64,000 nt of DNA from Paraburkholderia nodosa (lineage in GTDB: Bacteria; Pseudomonadota; Gammaproteobacteria; Burkholderiales; Burkholderiaceae): positions 186,001-250,000 of the forward strand of contig NZ_MCNV01000007.1 of the NCBI RefSeq assembly GCF_001718195.1, read 5' to 3'. The position numbers were made by a program, and so were the translations under genes. Positions 1-11,880 of this stretch are shown one piece after another (positions within the stretch are counted from its first letter, which is position 1; each line of letters opens with the position of its first letter). A model generated the notes under the pieces. It worked only from the letters and a program-made list of their open reading frames with translations. It did no database searches and was not told where the DNA came from.

Positions 1-2
1 CG

Positions 3-449
3 ACCGTCGTGCACTGGCTGGAGTCGAGCCACCCAGCGAAAGCGTCGCTCAAGCTCGGCGATGTGATGCCGATGCTCAGTTCCGCCACGGGCCTGCTGTT
101 CGCCGCCTACCTGCCGCGCAGCAAGACGGCCCCCATGATCGAGCGCGAACTCGCGGGCGCGCAGCAGTACTCATACGGCTCGACGCCGCGCACGGCCGAT
201 GCGCTCGAACAGGCGCTCGCGGAAGTGCGCGAGCATGGCGCAGCGCGTGTGGAAGGCATGTTGCTGCCGACCATCCACGCGTTCTGCACGCCCGTGTTCG
301 ACGCGAGCGGCGAACTCGCGCTCGGGCTCATCGCGCTCGGTCACGAAGGCGCGTTCGATATCGCCTGGAACGGCGCCGTGGACACCGCGCTGCGCGCGTG
401 CGCCGAAAAACTGTCGTACGAATTGGGGTACAGTCCAACGCCGCGCTGA
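3..449 (+). CDS. IclR-family transcriptional regulator, C-terminal effector domain (5' truncated)
   Basis: The reading frame is open from the left edge, so the N-terminal winged helix-turn-helix lies outside the window. What remains, about 148 residues, resembles the IclR ligand-binding domain: the segment SSATGLLFAAYLP matches the family pattern around an ATGxAxLAxLP loop. The C-terminal half has the usual antiparallel strands, for example AFCTPVFDASGELALGLIALG. IclR proteins are dimeric regulators that bind small aromatic or organic acids and usually control adjacent catabolic genes. The ligand cannot be read from this fragment. The DUF3108 gene follows after 119 bases on the same strand. 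Confidence 0.8.
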   Translation, partial: TVVHWLESSHPAKASLKLGDVMPMLSSATGLLFAAYLPRSKTAPMIERELAGAQQYSYGSTPRTADALEQALAEVREHGAARVEGMLLPTIHAFCTPVFDASGELALGLIALGHEGAFDIAWNGAVDTALRACAEKLSYELGYSPTPR

Positions 450-568
450 GGGCTGTGTCCCCGGGGCCGGCACACATGTGACCCTGTTCGCGCGCGTCGG
501 CGTTTCTGCAAGCACCCGGCGGGTTGTGTCACATTAACGTACGACCGATACCGACTCACGAACCGCCG

Positions 569-1993
569 ATGTCCACGCCAGCCGCCCCGCGCGAGGCACG
601 CCGCCGCCTCGACACCGACTCACGCACGCCGCAGCGCATGCGCGCGTGGCGCTGGGTCGGTGTGTTCGTCGCGGTCACGGCGCTGCATTGGCTCGCGGCC
701 GAATGGTTCGAGCGGCATCACGGCGCGCCGCCGCCTGTCGCGCACGTGCGCGTGCCGGTGCAAGTGGCGCTCCTCAAACCCGAACGCATCGAGCGCGAGG
801 CCAAGCCCGCGGGCCCCGCGGCAGCGCCCGCGCATGCCGCGCCCAAACCCGCACCGAAGCCTGCCGAGCCGCACACGCTGCACGCGGTGACGCCGCCCAA
901 ACCGCACCCCAAAGCGCCGGCTGCGCCGCCGGATACGCAGGCGGCGTCCGCGCCCGCAGCCGCGTCGCCAGCCAGCGCGAGCGCCGCCGGCACCAGCGGG
1001 ACCGCTGGCACGGCGCCCGGCAACGGCAAGCAGCCTTCGGCGCAAGCCACGCAGGCCTCGCAGGGACTGAAGTTTTCGGTGCCCCCATCGGGCGAACTGC
1101 AGTACGACACGTTCTATAACGGCGTGCGCAATCAGCCCGGCACGATCCACTGGTTGAGCGACGGGCAGCGCTACGAGATGGTCGTGCGTGTGCCCCTGCC
1201 CTTCGTCGGCGAGTTCAGCTGGACGAGCAAGGGCCGTGTGGATGCCTTCGGCCTCGCACCCGATCAGTACATCGAAAAGCGCGGCCATCGCCCTTCGGAT
1301 GTGACGGTTTTCAATCGCACCGACAAGCAGATCGTGTTCACGCGCACGCCGAACTCGCTCGCGCTGCCCGATGGCGCGCAGGACCGCTTCAGCATGGTGA
1401 TGCAGCTTGCGAGCCTCGTGCGCGGCGACCCCGACGCGTACAAACCCGGCGTCACGCGCGAGTTCTATGTCGCGGACAACGACAGCGGCGAGACCTGGCC
1501 CATCACCACGATCGGCGACGAAACCGTGGGCACGGATCATGGCTACGTCACCGCGCGCCACTTCATGCGTCTGCCCCGTCGCGAGGGCGACAAGCGGCGC
1601 ATCGACGTGTGGCTCGCGCAGTCGCTCGGCTGGTTGCCCGTGCGCCTCGTGCAAACCGAACCGAATGGCAACCAGTTCGAACTGGTGTGGCGTGGCGCAC
1701 TCACGGTGCCGAGCGCATCGAACGCGCCCGCGCCAGCGCCCGATTCTGCGGCGGCCGCAACCGCCCCGGCGCCCAGCGCGGCACCCGACACAACATCGGC
1801 ACAATCGGCAACACCGGAGGCGGCGCCGGCTTCTGCGCCTGCTGCATCACAAGCGCAACCGCAACCGTCTGCGCAGCCGGCGCCACCCGCCAATTTGCAG
1901 ACAGAACAGCCAACAGAATCACCGCCTCAACCGTCTACTGGCGATGCGCAACCCTCATCCGCTTCGCCAGGCCCGGCGGCCGAGCATCCCTGA
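569..1993 (+). CDS. DUF3108 domain-containing protein with proline/alanine-rich tails
   Basis: This 474-residue protein has a short basic N-terminus, one membrane segment (about residues 28-45, WVGVFVAVTALHWLAAEW) and a long Ala/Pro/Lys linker to about residue 165. A folded domain from about 170 to 385 starts PPSGELQYDTFYNGV and fits DUF3108, a beta-rich periplasmic domain of unknown function. The last 90 residues are again low-complexity Ala/Pro/Gln. The architecture suggests an inner-membrane-anchored periplasmic protein; its function is unknown. The ATG at 569 is preferred to the in-frame TTG at 524, although no clear Shine-Dalgarno sequence precedes either. The low-complexity ends read as real because the frame stays open without interruption. 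Confidence 0.75.
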   Translation: MSTPAAPREARRRLDTDSRTPQRMRAWRWVGVFVAVTALHWLAAEWFERHHGAPPPVAHVRVPVQVALLKPERIEREAKPAGPAAAPAHAAPKPAPKPAEPHTLHAVTPPKPHPKAPAAPPDTQAASAPAAASPASASAAGTSGTAGTAPGNGKQPSAQATQASQGLKFSVPPSGELQYDTFYNGVRNQPGTIHWLSDGQRYEMVVRVPLPFVGEFSWTSKGRVDAFGLAPDQYIEKRGHRPSDVTVFNRTDKQIVFTRTPNSLALPDGAQDRFSMVMQLASLVRGDPDAYKPGVTREFYVADNDSGETWPITTIGDETVGTDHGYVTARHFMRLPRREGDKRRIDVWLAQSLGWLPVRLVQTEPNGNQFELVWRGALTVPSASNAPAPAPDSAAAATAPAPSAAPDTTSAQSATPEAAPASAPAASQAQPQPSAQPAPPANLQTEQPTESPPQPSTGDAQPSSASPGPAAEHP

Positions 1994-2413
1994 GCGCACA
2001 AGCGCACGCACCACTCGATCCGGACGGCCCGCTTCACAACACAAATTCGCGAAATAGCGCATACTGGAATCGAGCCATGCGTCAAGGATCGCAAGGCATC
2101 GCGCGCATCACGAAGGGCCAAAGAACAAGCAGACGAAACACGGCAGCACGACGCCGCGCGCAAACGACGGACCAGTGAACGGACCGACAAACGGACCAGC
2201 ACGAACAAACCGATACACCGCTGCACAAGACGGACAAAATCGGCACGACGCAATAAACAGCGCAGCAAACAGGGACGCGACACACAAGCTAACGAACATC
2301 GCATCGCGCATCGTCTGCGCGCGCCAGGCGCGCGGATTGCTCCACCAGCATCGCGTGCATGCAGTACCTCGCAAACGGCTTGACTCCCAGCCTGGAAGGC
2401 GAAGGAGGAACCC
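1994..2413. other. intergenic region with an A/C-rich short direct repeat
   Basis: These 420 bases hold no convincing gene. The composition is clearly less GC-rich than the flanks and strongly strand-asymmetric (A/C-rich on the plus strand). Near 2165-2201 a 7-base core ACGGACC occurs three times at 11-13 base spacing. A Shine-Dalgarno-like GAAGGAGGA at 2400-2408 belongs to the hydrolase gene that follows. Confidence 0.5.
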
Positions 2414-3202
2414 ATGCAAGTGACTGTCAATGGCATCGATACGCACTATGTCTTCGACGACAGGAGCGGTGGGCCCGCGCTGGCGTTCATTCACCAACTG
2501 GGCGGCGACCTTGGCGTGTGGGACACGCTCGCCGGACATTTCCGCCACCGCCACAGCGTACTGCGCTATGACGTGCGCGGCCACGGCGCGAGCGCCGTCG
2601 CGAGCGAGCCTTTCGGCTTCACAGAACTCGCCGCCGACCTCGATGCGCTTTTCGACGCCACTGGCATCGAGCATGCGCATCTCGTGGGCATGTCGATGGG
2701 CGGCATGATCGCGCAGCAGTTTGCGCTCGATTTCCCGGAACGCGTGACGACGCTCACGCTTTGCGACACGGCGAGTCATACGCCGCCACAAGCGCGCGAA
2801 ACATGGAACGAGCGCGCCGCCACAGTACGCAGCGAAGGCCTCGGGGCGCTCGTCGACGCAACGATGGCACGCTGGTTCACCGCCGACTTCCGGCATGCGC
2901 ATGCGCCGACTGTCGAGCGCATTTGTGACGTTTTATTACGGACCCCTTCAGAAGGTTATGCGATGGCATGCGAGGCGCTACGCGATTTCGACGTGCAAAA
3001 GAGGCTCGCGCAACTGCGCGTGCCGACGCTCGCAGTCGCGGGTCGCCACGACAGCGGCACGCCAGTGGCCATGACGCAGGCCCTTGCAAGCGCGATAGAA
3101 GGGTCGCATTTCGTGGTGCTCGATGCCGCGCATCTGGCCCCGGTAGAGGAGTCGCACCGTTTCACTGCTTTGCTAGAAACGTTTCTCAAGCAGTTGGTCT
3201 AA
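2414..3202 (+). CDS. alpha/beta hydrolase, 3-oxoadipate enol-lactonase-like
   Basis: The 262-residue protein is a complete single-domain alpha/beta hydrolase. The nucleophile elbow GMSMGG places Ser94 as nucleophile; Asp213 (GRHDSGTP) and His240 (DAAHLAP) complete the triad. The oxyanion-hole motif HQLGGD (27-32) and the overall length resemble PcaD, which opens 3-oxoadipate enol-lactone in the beta-ketoadipate pathway. No other pca gene is nearby, so the substrate is uncertain and the gene symbol is withheld. The ATG at 2414 follows an excellent Shine-Dalgarno sequence (GGAGGA). A related esterase or lactonase is the main alternative. Confidence 0.8.
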   Translation: MQVTVNGIDTHYVFDDRSGGPALAFIHQLGGDLGVWDTLAGHFRHRHSVLRYDVRGHGASAVASEPFGFTELAADLDALFDATGIEHAHLVGMSMGGMIAQQFALDFPERVTTLTLCDTASHTPPQARETWNERAATVRSEGLGALVDATMARWFTADFRHAHAPTVERICDVLLRTPSEGYAMACEALRDFDVQKRLAQLRVPTLAVAGRHDSGTPVAMTQALASAIEGSHFVVLDAAHLAPVEESHRFTALLETFLKQLV

Positions 3203-3377
3203 GCAGTTCGAAGTAAAAGCATCATGGCAGTGGCAGCAGACACAGTTGTGAATTGAAGTAAAAAGGGAGAGCAGTCCACATAAGAGGTGATGCGGGACCC
3301 ACCCCTTGAATTCCAGAACGAACGCTCCATGTATTGACCGAGAAGGTCAGGGGAGCACAGGAAAAAGGAGTGTCGCC

Positions 3378-3635
3378 ATGCAAATGATCTACAACAGTCC
3401 CAACTATTGCGTCGTCGAGTTCCCACCGCAGGACGGCCACAGCGCGATGCGCGCAGGAGGCTACGAGATCGTCGACAAAAACGCACGCCGCGAGATCTTC
3501 ATCGACGGCGTGATGGCGGCACGTTTTCGCGAAGACGTGCAAAAGCTGATGGACGAAGACCAGTCGCTCGACGAAGTCGACGAATTCCTCGGACAGTTCG
3601 ACAGCCTCATGCAGCAACCCGTCGTGCTTCACTGA
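3378..3635 (+). CDS. DUF3567 family protein
   Basis: This 85-residue acidic protein starts [17 protein letters not shown] and ends with [15 protein letters not shown], which I recognise as the DUF3567 family common just upstream of metH in Burkholderiaceae. It has no signal peptide or membrane segment and is predicted to be cytoplasmic. The ATG at 3378 is chosen over the upstream in-frame ATG at 3306 because AAAAAGGAG lies at the right distance and the family begins with MQMIYNSP. A strong terminator follows, so it probably forms its own transcript rather than leading into metH. The function is unknown. Confidence 0.88.
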   Translation: MQMIYNSPNYCVVEFPPQDGHSAMRAGGYEIVDKNARREIFIDGVMAARFREDVQKLMDEDQSLDEVDEFLGQFDSLMQQPVVLH

Positions 3636-3680
3636 CGCTAGCGCACCCCGCGGCACTCAACGCGCAGCGTCCTTCACACG

Positions 3681-3717
3681 AAACCCCGTCCGGCTTGCCC
3701 GGCCGGGGTTTTCTTTT
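3681..3717 (+). terminator. rho-independent terminator after the DUF3567 gene
   Basis: An AAACCCCG(T)CCGG arm pairs with CCGG(C)CGGGGTTT around a 5-base loop and is followed by TTCTTTT. It separates the DUF3567 gene from metH. Confidence 0.85.
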
Positions 3718-3838
3718 GGCCGTCCGGCGCGAGCCACAGCGGTTGCCTGCGCGCGACGCCGCCCGCAGCGGCGCGTTGCCGCAGCGGCTACAATGTGGGG
3801 TTTCCCAGTTCAACCGGCACCACGCCCGCCCGCGATCC

Positions 3839-4909
3839 ATGAACCAGCCCGCAGCCCTTGCCCCGCGCCCCGCCGGGGACGCCAAATACACGCGCGGCGC
3901 AGCGCTTCCCGCGCTGCTCGCCTCGCGTATCGTGATCCTCGACGGCGCGATGGGCACGATGATCCAGCGCTACAAGCTCGACGAAGCCGCCTATCGCGGC
4001 GAACGCTTCAAGGACTACCCGCGCGATATCAAGGGCAACAATGAACTGCTCTCGCTCACGCAGCCGCAGATCATCAGCGAGATTCACGAGCAGTATCTCG
4101 CGGCGGGCGCGGACATCATCGAGACCAACACGTTCGGCGCGACCACGGTGGCCCAGGACGACTACGGCATGGGCGATCTCGCCATCGAGATGAACGTCGA
4201 GTCGGCGAAGCTCGCGCGCGCCGCGTGCGCAAAGTATTCGACGCCGGACAAGCCGCGCTTCGCCGCGGGCGCGATCGGGCCAACGCCGAAAACGGCAAGC
4301 ATCTCGCCCGACGTGAACGATCCGGGCGCGCGCAACGTGACGTTCGAAGAACTGCGCAATGCGTACTACGAGCAGGCGAAGGCGCTCCTGGACGGCGGCT
4401 GCGACCTCTTCCTCGTCGAGACGATCTTCGACACGCTCAACGCCAAGGCCGCGCTGTTCGCGCTCGACCAGCTCTTCGAAGACACGGGCGAGAATCTGCC
4501 GATCATGATCTCGGGCACCGTCACCGATGCCTCGGGCCGCATTCTCTCGGGCCAGACCGTCGAAGCGTTCTGGAATTCGCTGCGCCACGCGAGACCGCTC
4601 ACGTTCGGCCTGAACTGCGCGCTGGGCGCGGCGCTCATGCGCCCGTACATCGCCGAGCTTGCGAAGCTCTGCGACACCTACGTCTCGTGCTATCCGAACG
4701 CGGGCCTGCCCAACCCGATGAGCGACACGGGCTTCGACGAAACGCCCGCCGATACCTCGGCACTGCTCAAGGAATTCGCGAGCGCCGGTCTCGTGAACGT
4801 GGCGGGCGGCTGCTGCGGCACGACGCCCGAGCACATCGCGGCCATTGCCAAAGCGCTCGCCGAGGTCAAGCCGCGCCGCTGGCCCGGCCAGTATCGCGAC
4901 GCCGCCTGA
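3839..4909 (+). CDS. metH: methionine synthase, homocysteine-binding subunit (split MetH, N-terminal part)
   Basis: This 356-residue protein corresponds to the N-terminal homocysteine S-methyltransferase barrel of cobalamin-dependent methionine synthase. It carries the start motif [11 protein letters not shown] (about 32-42). The three zinc-ligand cysteines that activate the homocysteine thiol are Cys260 (GLNCALG), Cys325 and Cys326 ([10 protein letters not shown]). In E. coli this domain is fused to the rest of MetH; here the chain ends right after it. The second metH gene starts 61 bases downstream on the same strand and supplies the folate, cobalamin and activation domains. The two chains presumably associate. 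The ATG at 3839 is the first in-frame start next to the conserved region. Confidence 0.92.
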   Translation: MNQPAALAPRPAGDAKYTRGAALPALLASRIVILDGAMGTMIQRYKLDEAAYRGERFKDYPRDIKGNNELLSLTQPQIISEIHEQYLAAGADIIETNTFGATTVAQDDYGMGDLAIEMNVESAKLARAACAKYSTPDKPRFAAGAIGPTPKTASISPDVNDPGARNVTFEELRNAYYEQAKALLDGGCDLFLVETIFDTLNAKAALFALDQLFEDTGENLPIMISGTVTDASGRILSGQTVEAFWNSLRHARPLTFGLNCALGAALMRPYIAELAKLCDTYVSCYPNAGLPNPMSDTGFDETPADTSALLKEFASAGLVNVAGGCCGTTPEHIAAIAKALAEVKPRRWPGQYRDAA

Positions 4910-4970
4910 AGGCAATTTCGACCGCTGCTTCCGAGTCCCGCCCCCACACCCTACGATCCGGTCCCACGCC

Positions 4971-7688
<2,718 letters not shown>

Positions 7689-7696
7689 GCCGCACG

Positions 7697-7723
7697 GCGC
7701 GCCGCCCCGCGCGGCGCGCTTTT
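7697..7723 (+). terminator. terminator after metH
   Basis: Perfect 8-bp GC stem (GCGCGCCG / CGGCGCGC) followed by TTTT, nine bases after the metH stop codon. Confidence 0.75.
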
Positions 7724-7937
7724 CCCCCGTTGCGCTACCCCCTGTTGTCGCCGCCCGACATACGCCATCCGGCAAGGTGAAGATTACGCGCGCGCGATTT
7801 TTCGGCTTTGTAAGATGGCCCGGCAAGACCCGGTATCACCTGCATGACACCCGGCCACATGCGGCAAGGCCGCGCCGGCTCGCTCATCAGCAAATCCTTA
7901 AAACGCAAAATCGAAGCAACCTCGACGGAGAAATCGT

Positions 7938-8141
7938 ATGAAGAAGCTGATGTTGATGTTGACTGCCTTCGGCGTCGCGGCGCTTGCGCAGCCGTCGTTC
8001 GCCCAGCCGGCCGCGCCGGAGCAGGCGAGCCCGGCGACGTCGTATTCGGCGCCCACCGAAAAGCACGTGAAGAAGCCGAAGAAAAAGAAAATGATGAAGT
8101 CGGAGGCTTCTGCTGCCGAACCAGCGGCCGCCAGCCAGTAA
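7938..8141 (+). CDS. small secreted lysine/alanine-rich protein
   Basis: This 67-residue protein has a clear signal peptide (MKKLMLMLTAFGVAALAQPSFA, cleavage likely after Ala22). The mature part is short and low in complexity: an Ala/Pro stretch, then KKPKKKKMMK, then an Ala/Ser tail. The frame is supported by a Shine-Dalgarno-like GGAG before the ATG and a strong terminator just after the stop. The mature domain is probably unstructured and periplasmic. I do not recognise a named family; similar lysine-rich small exported proteins are frequent in Burkholderiaceae genomes. Confidence 0.7.
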   Translation: MKKLMLMLTAFGVAALAQPSFAQPAAPEQASPATSYSAPTEKHVKKPKKKKMMKSEASAAEPAAASQ

Positions 8142-8161
8142 GGTGAGCCGAAGGTGAACAT

Positions 8162-8199
8162 AAGCAAAGAGCCCGCGAGATTGCGGGCTCTTTGCTTTT
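8162..8199. terminator. bidirectional terminator between convergent genes
   Basis: A perfect 15-bp inverted repeat (AAGCAAAGAGCCCGC and its complement) with a 6-base loop, followed by T-rich sequence. It serves the small secreted gene and probably the converging DUF1840 gene. Confidence 0.85.
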
Positions 8200-8282
8200 G
8201 GAACGTTGAATTGGGCGGGTCAATCAGGCGCAATGGCGCGCTCGCCCCCAGTCATGTCACGCAAGGACGTCAAGCACGGACC

Positions 8283-8609
8283 TCAAATGCCCCACAAAAC
8301 GTCGTTGTCTTCCTTCTTCGCGGCGCGCAGCATATCGAGGAACGGAAAGGCGCGTTGCGCGAGGCCGACCGGCAGTTCGTGATGCACGTGGTCATCCTCG
8401 CCTTCGTGAAAGTGGCCTTCCTGCTCGTGGCGCTCTTTCTTGTCAGTGGCGATGGCTGCTTCGAGCTTGGTGATGGCGGTATCGAGTTCGTCGTGGGTGA
8501 TCACGCCGCGCGGGCCGAGCCGCTTGCCGATGATGCCGAGAAGGTACTGTGCGAGGTTCTCCAGCATCGTGACGTCGGGCGCCGCGTGACATTTAAAAGT
8601 AACCAGCAT
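8283..8609 (-). CDS. DUF1840 domain-containing protein
   Basis: The 108-residue protein begins MLVTFKCHAAPDVTMLENLAQYLL, the characteristic DUF1840 opening, and continues with an acidic, histidine-rich middle (HEQEGHFHEGEDDHVHHE, about 61-78). It ends in a helix rich in hydrophobic residues. It has no signal peptide and is probably cytoplasmic. DUF1840 has no established function. The His/Asp/Glu stretch could bind a metal ion, but this is speculation. The gene converges on the small secreted gene and shares its terminator. Confidence 0.85.
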   Translation of the reverse strand: MLVTFKCHAAPDVTMLENLAQYLLGIIGKRLGPRGVITHDELDTAITKLEAAIATDKKERHEQEGHFHEGEDDHVHHELPVGLAQRAFPFLDMLRAAKKEDNDVLWGI

Positions 8610-8963
8610 GTCTGTTCCCTTTATGATTTTTTGGATCTGCGCGTGACGTTCCGGCCTGCGAAGCCAGACGGGCCAAGGCGACCCATGTCGCGCTACCTCA
8701 TTTCACATATTAGCACCTGCTAAAATCCGTCAGGACGGAATTACCCGCAGGGCGCGGCGCCCGGACGTTCTGGCGTCAGGTACGCCGCCACGCCGCCTGC
8801 CGCAACGAGGCCCGCCGCGCATTGGCGCATGGCAATCGGGCCACCGCGAGGCTGGCGCGCCCTCACCCGTATCAGGCGGTCAGCGCCGGAAAGCCAGAGG
8901 CCATGCATGCCCCTGGACGCCCCGGCCCCGCATCCCATTACCCGCACAGGACTTGCAACCAGC
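8610..8963. other. divergent promoter region between DUF1840 and argS, with a palindrome
   Basis: No gene is supported in these 354 bases. A 14-bp perfect palindrome with a two-base centre, TTAGCACCTGCTAA, lies at 8710-8723 in an AT-rich stretch and could be an operator for either gene. In-frame codons upstream of argS reach back to 8829 but lack family similarity. Confidence 0.45.
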
Positions 8964-10748
8964 ATGCTGCCCGCACAGAAACACACCCTGGAGACCCTGC
9001 TCGCGCAAGCCGTAGCCCAGGTGGCGAAGGCCACCGAAGGCGCGAGCGAAGGCGCATTCGTCGTGCCCGTGATCACGCTCGAGCGCCCGAAGGTCGCCGC
9101 CCACGGCGATGTCGCCTGCAACGTCGCGATGCAGCTCGCCAAGCCCATGCGCGCGAATCCGCGCCAGCTCGCCCAGCAGATTGTCGACGCCGTGCTCGCC
9201 CAGCCCGAGGCCGCCGGCCTCGTCGAGGCGGCCGAAGTGGCCGGCCCCGGCTTCATCAACCTGCGTCTCACCGCCAACGCGAAGCGCGCCGTGATCGGCG
9301 CCGTGTTCGAGCAGGGCGAGGCATTCGGCCGCTCGCAGCGCGAAGCCGGCAAACGCGTACTCGTCGAGTTCGTTTCCGCCAATCCCACGGGCCCGCTGCA
9401 CGTGGGCCACGGCCGCCAGGCCGCGCTCGGCGACGCCATCTCGAACGTGCTCGCCTCGCAGGGCTATGACGTGCACCGCGAGTTCTACTACAACGACGCG
9501 GGCGTGCAGATCGGCAACCTCGCCGTCTCCACCCAGGCGCGCGCGCGCGGCTTCAAGCCCGGCGACGCCGAATGGCCCGAGGCGGCCTACAACGGCGAAT
9601 ACATCGCCGACATCGCGCGCGACTACCTCGCGGGCGAAACGGTCGCGGCCAAGGACGGCGAGCCCGTCACGGGCGAGAAGGACCCGGAGAACCTCGAAGC
9701 GATCCGCCGCTTTGCCGTCGCCTATCTGCGCCACGAGCAGGATCTCGACCTGCAGGCGTTCGGCGTGAAGTTCGACCGCTACTACCTCGAGTCGTCGCTG
9801 TACACGGAAGGCCGCGTCGAGAAGACCGTCGAGGCGCTGGTCGCTTCGGGCCAGACCTACGAGCAGGAAGGCGCGCTGTGGCTCAAGACCACCGACTACG
9901 GCGACGACAAGGACCGCGTGATGCGCAAGTCCGACGGCACCTACACCTACTTCCTGCCCGATGTGGCCTACCACGTCACCAAGTGGGAGCGCGGCTTCAC
10001 GAAGGTCATCAACATCCAGGGCTCCGATCACCACGGCACCATCGCGCGCGTGCGCGCGGGACTGCAGGCGCTCGGCATCGGCATTCCGAAGGGCTATCCC
10101 GACTACGTGCTGCACAAGATGGTCACGGTGATGCGCGACGGCCAGGAGGTGAAGATCTCCAAGCGCGCGGGCAGCTACGTGACGGTGCGCGACCTGATCG
10201 AATGGTCGGGCGGCGCGAACCCGGGCAGCGAAGTCTCGCCCGACCTGCTCGACGAGGCGACCATCCGCCGCGGCCGCGACGCAGTGCGCTTTTTCCTCAT
10301 CTCGCGCAAGGCCGACACCGAATTCGTGTTCGACATCGACCTCGCGCTGAAGGAAAACGACGAAAACCCGGTGTACTACGTGCAGTACGCGCATGCGCGC
10401 ATCTCGTCGATTCTCGGCGACTGGCAGGGCAAGTTCGGCGGCGATCCGGCCGCGCTGCCCAAGGTCGATCTCGCGCCGCTTGCCAGCGAGCGCGCGCTCG
10501 CGCTCATCGCGAAACTCGGCGAATTCCCCGACATGCTCACGCATGCCGCCAGCGAACTCGCGCCGCACGCGGTGGCGTTCTACCTGCGCGAACTCGCCGC
10601 TGAGTTTCACTCGTTCTACAATGCCGAACGCGTTCTCGTCGATGACGCCGCCGAACGCGACGCCCGCGTCGCCCTGCTCGCGGCCACGCGCCGGGTGCTC
10701 GCGAACGGCCTGGCCGTGATCGGCGTGTCCGCGCCGGAGCGCATGTAA
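8964..10748 (+). CDS. argS: arginyl-tRNA synthetase
   Basis: This is a complete class I arginyl-tRNA synthetase of 594 residues that charges tRNA-Arg in the cytoplasm. The N-terminal Add-1 domain (about 1-120) recognises the tRNA elbow. The HIGH-type motif is in [14 protein letters not shown] (about 134-147). The KMSK loop is present as KISKRAG, a degenerate form usual for ArgRS. The C-terminal DALR anticodon-binding domain ends with [13 protein letters not shown], typical of the family. The ATG at 8964 ([13 protein letters not shown]) is chosen because homology begins there; the upstream extension from 8829 is low-complexity. The SPOR-domain gene follows 97 bases later. Confidence 0.96.
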   Translation: MLPAQKHTLETLLAQAVAQVAKATEGASEGAFVVPVITLERPKVAAHGDVACNVAMQLAKPMRANPRQLAQQIVDAVLAQPEAAGLVEAAEVAGPGFINLRLTANAKRAVIGAVFEQGEAFGRSQREAGKRVLVEFVSANPTGPLHVGHGRQAALGDAISNVLASQGYDVHREFYYNDAGVQIGNLAVSTQARARGFKPGDAEWPEAAYNGEYIADIARDYLAGETVAAKDGEPVTGEKDPENLEAIRRFAVAYLRHEQDLDLQAFGVKFDRYYLESSLYTEGRVEKTVEALVASGQTYEQEGALWLKTTDYGDDKDRVMRKSDGTYTYFLPDVAYHVTKWERGFTKVINIQGSDHHGTIARVRAGLQALGIGIPKGYPDYVLHKMVTVMRDGQEVKISKRAGSYVTVRDLIEWSGGANPGSEVSPDLLDEATIRRGRDAVRFFLISRKADTEFVFDIDLALKENDENPVYYVQYAHARISSILGDWQGKFGGDPAALPKVDLAPLASERALALIAKLGEFPDMLTHAASELAPHAVAFYLRELAAEFHSFYNAERVLVDDAAERDARVALLAATRRVLANGLAVIGVSAPERM

Positions 10749-10845
10749 CGAGACGCGCGAGACCCGCGCGCAGCAGCTTGTTTGGGGCCGCCGCCTCGCG
10801 CGGACGGCCATTCCAGGATTCTCTTGTTTGCAGGTGATTCAGACG

Positions 10846-11673
10846 ATGGCAAAACCGCGCCGCACTACAAAACAGCAGTCGAAGCAGTCCGGGGGAACCT
10901 TTCTCGGCATCGTGCTGGGCCTGATCGTCGGCCTTGCGATCGCGGTGGTGGTGGCGCTCTACATCACGCGCGCGCCCACGCCGTTCGTCTCGAAGGTCGC
11001 GCCGCCGGCCGCTTCCGACGTCGGCCAGAACAACGAGCAGATCGACCCGAACCGCGCGCTGCAGGGCAAGTCGCCGGGCCAGCCGGTGCCGCAGGCCGCC
11101 CAAAGCACGCCGCCCAACACGGCGCCGGGCCAGACCACGAACCAGTCGCAGTCCTCGGGCATGCTCGAGGAGCCGCAGATCGTGGAAGTGCCGCCCTCGG
11201 GTTCGAACAGCAACGCCGCCAATAACAACGGCGTGGCCGTCGCGCCGCAACCGTCGACGGGTGAAAACGTCACGAGCGGCACGGCGATCGCGAAGAAGCC
11301 GCAGTCGGCCAGCAACTCGGCGAGCAACCCGGCCCAGATCCTCGCGAACAACCCGCCGCAGAAGCCCGCCAACGCGGTGCCGACGCCCCCGGGCGCCAAG
11401 CCCGGCAGCGCCGCGCCCGCACCGGGCGACGCCAACACCGGCTACTTCCTGCAGGTGGGCGCGTACAAGACGTCGGGCGACGCCGAGCAGCAGCGCGCGC
11501 GCCTCGCGTTCCAGGGGTTCGAGTCGAAGGTCACGCAGCGCGACGCCGGCGGTGTGACGTACTATCGCGTGCGCATCGGTCCGTTCACGAAGTTCGACGA
11601 CATGAACTCGACGCGTCAGCGCCTGTCCGACGCCGGTATCGATACGGCCGTCATCCGCTTCACGAAGCAGTAA
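10846..11673 (+). CDS. SPOR domain-containing membrane protein, FtsN-like
   Basis: The 275-residue protein has a basic cytoplasmic tail (MAKPRRTTKQQSKQSGG) and one membrane segment (about 18-42). A Pro/Ala/Asn/Gln-rich periplasmic linker leads to a C-terminal SPOR domain (about 200-275) beginning GYFLQVGAYKTSGDAEQQ. SPOR domains bind peptidoglycan stripped of stem peptides at the division septum, so this is probably an FtsN-like septal protein. Its place after argS is common in beta- and gammaproteobacteria. Start choice lies between the ATG at 10846 and a TTG 18 bases upstream; the ATG gives a standard N-terminus. Confidence 0.88.
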   Translation: MAKPRRTTKQQSKQSGGTFLGIVLGLIVGLAIAVVVALYITRAPTPFVSKVAPPAASDVGQNNEQIDPNRALQGKSPGQPVPQAAQSTPPNTAPGQTTNQSQSSGMLEEPQIVEVPPSGSNSNAANNNGVAVAPQPSTGENVTSGTAIAKKPQSASNSASNPAQILANNPPQKPANAVPTPPGAKPGSAAPAPGDANTGYFLQVGAYKTSGDAEQQRARLAFQGFESKVTQRDAGGVTYYRVRIGPFTKFDDMNSTRQRLSDAGIDTAVIRFTKQ

Positions 11674-11880
11674 TCGCCGTCCGCGCCGCGCACCGCGCGC
11701 CCGCCCACCGAAACCGCAGCCGTTCAGCGGCGTTCGCGTGAGGCCGGGCCGCGGCGCGCGGCGCGAAGTCCGTCAACAAGCAACACCCGCGCAGCACCCG
11801 CACGCGTCTGGTTCGCGCCAACGGCGTCCTGCGGCAGACAACCGGCCGCCGCCGGTCCAAGAACAGTGGATTCCTACGCC

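Noticed and set aside
2082..2285. Minus-strand frame rich in Cys and Val in the gap before the hydrolase
   Set aside because: Composition follows the A/C-rich strand bias; no ribosome-binding site or family pattern.
3636..3838. Possible cobalamin or SAM riboswitch ahead of metH
   Set aside because: No B12-box or SAM-aptamer core was found; the region is mainly a terminator and GC-rich spacer.
8880..10811. Long minus-strand frame across argS (about 640 codons)
   Set aside because: It mirrors the codon bias of argS on the other strand, has no recognisable domain, and argS is a certain gene.
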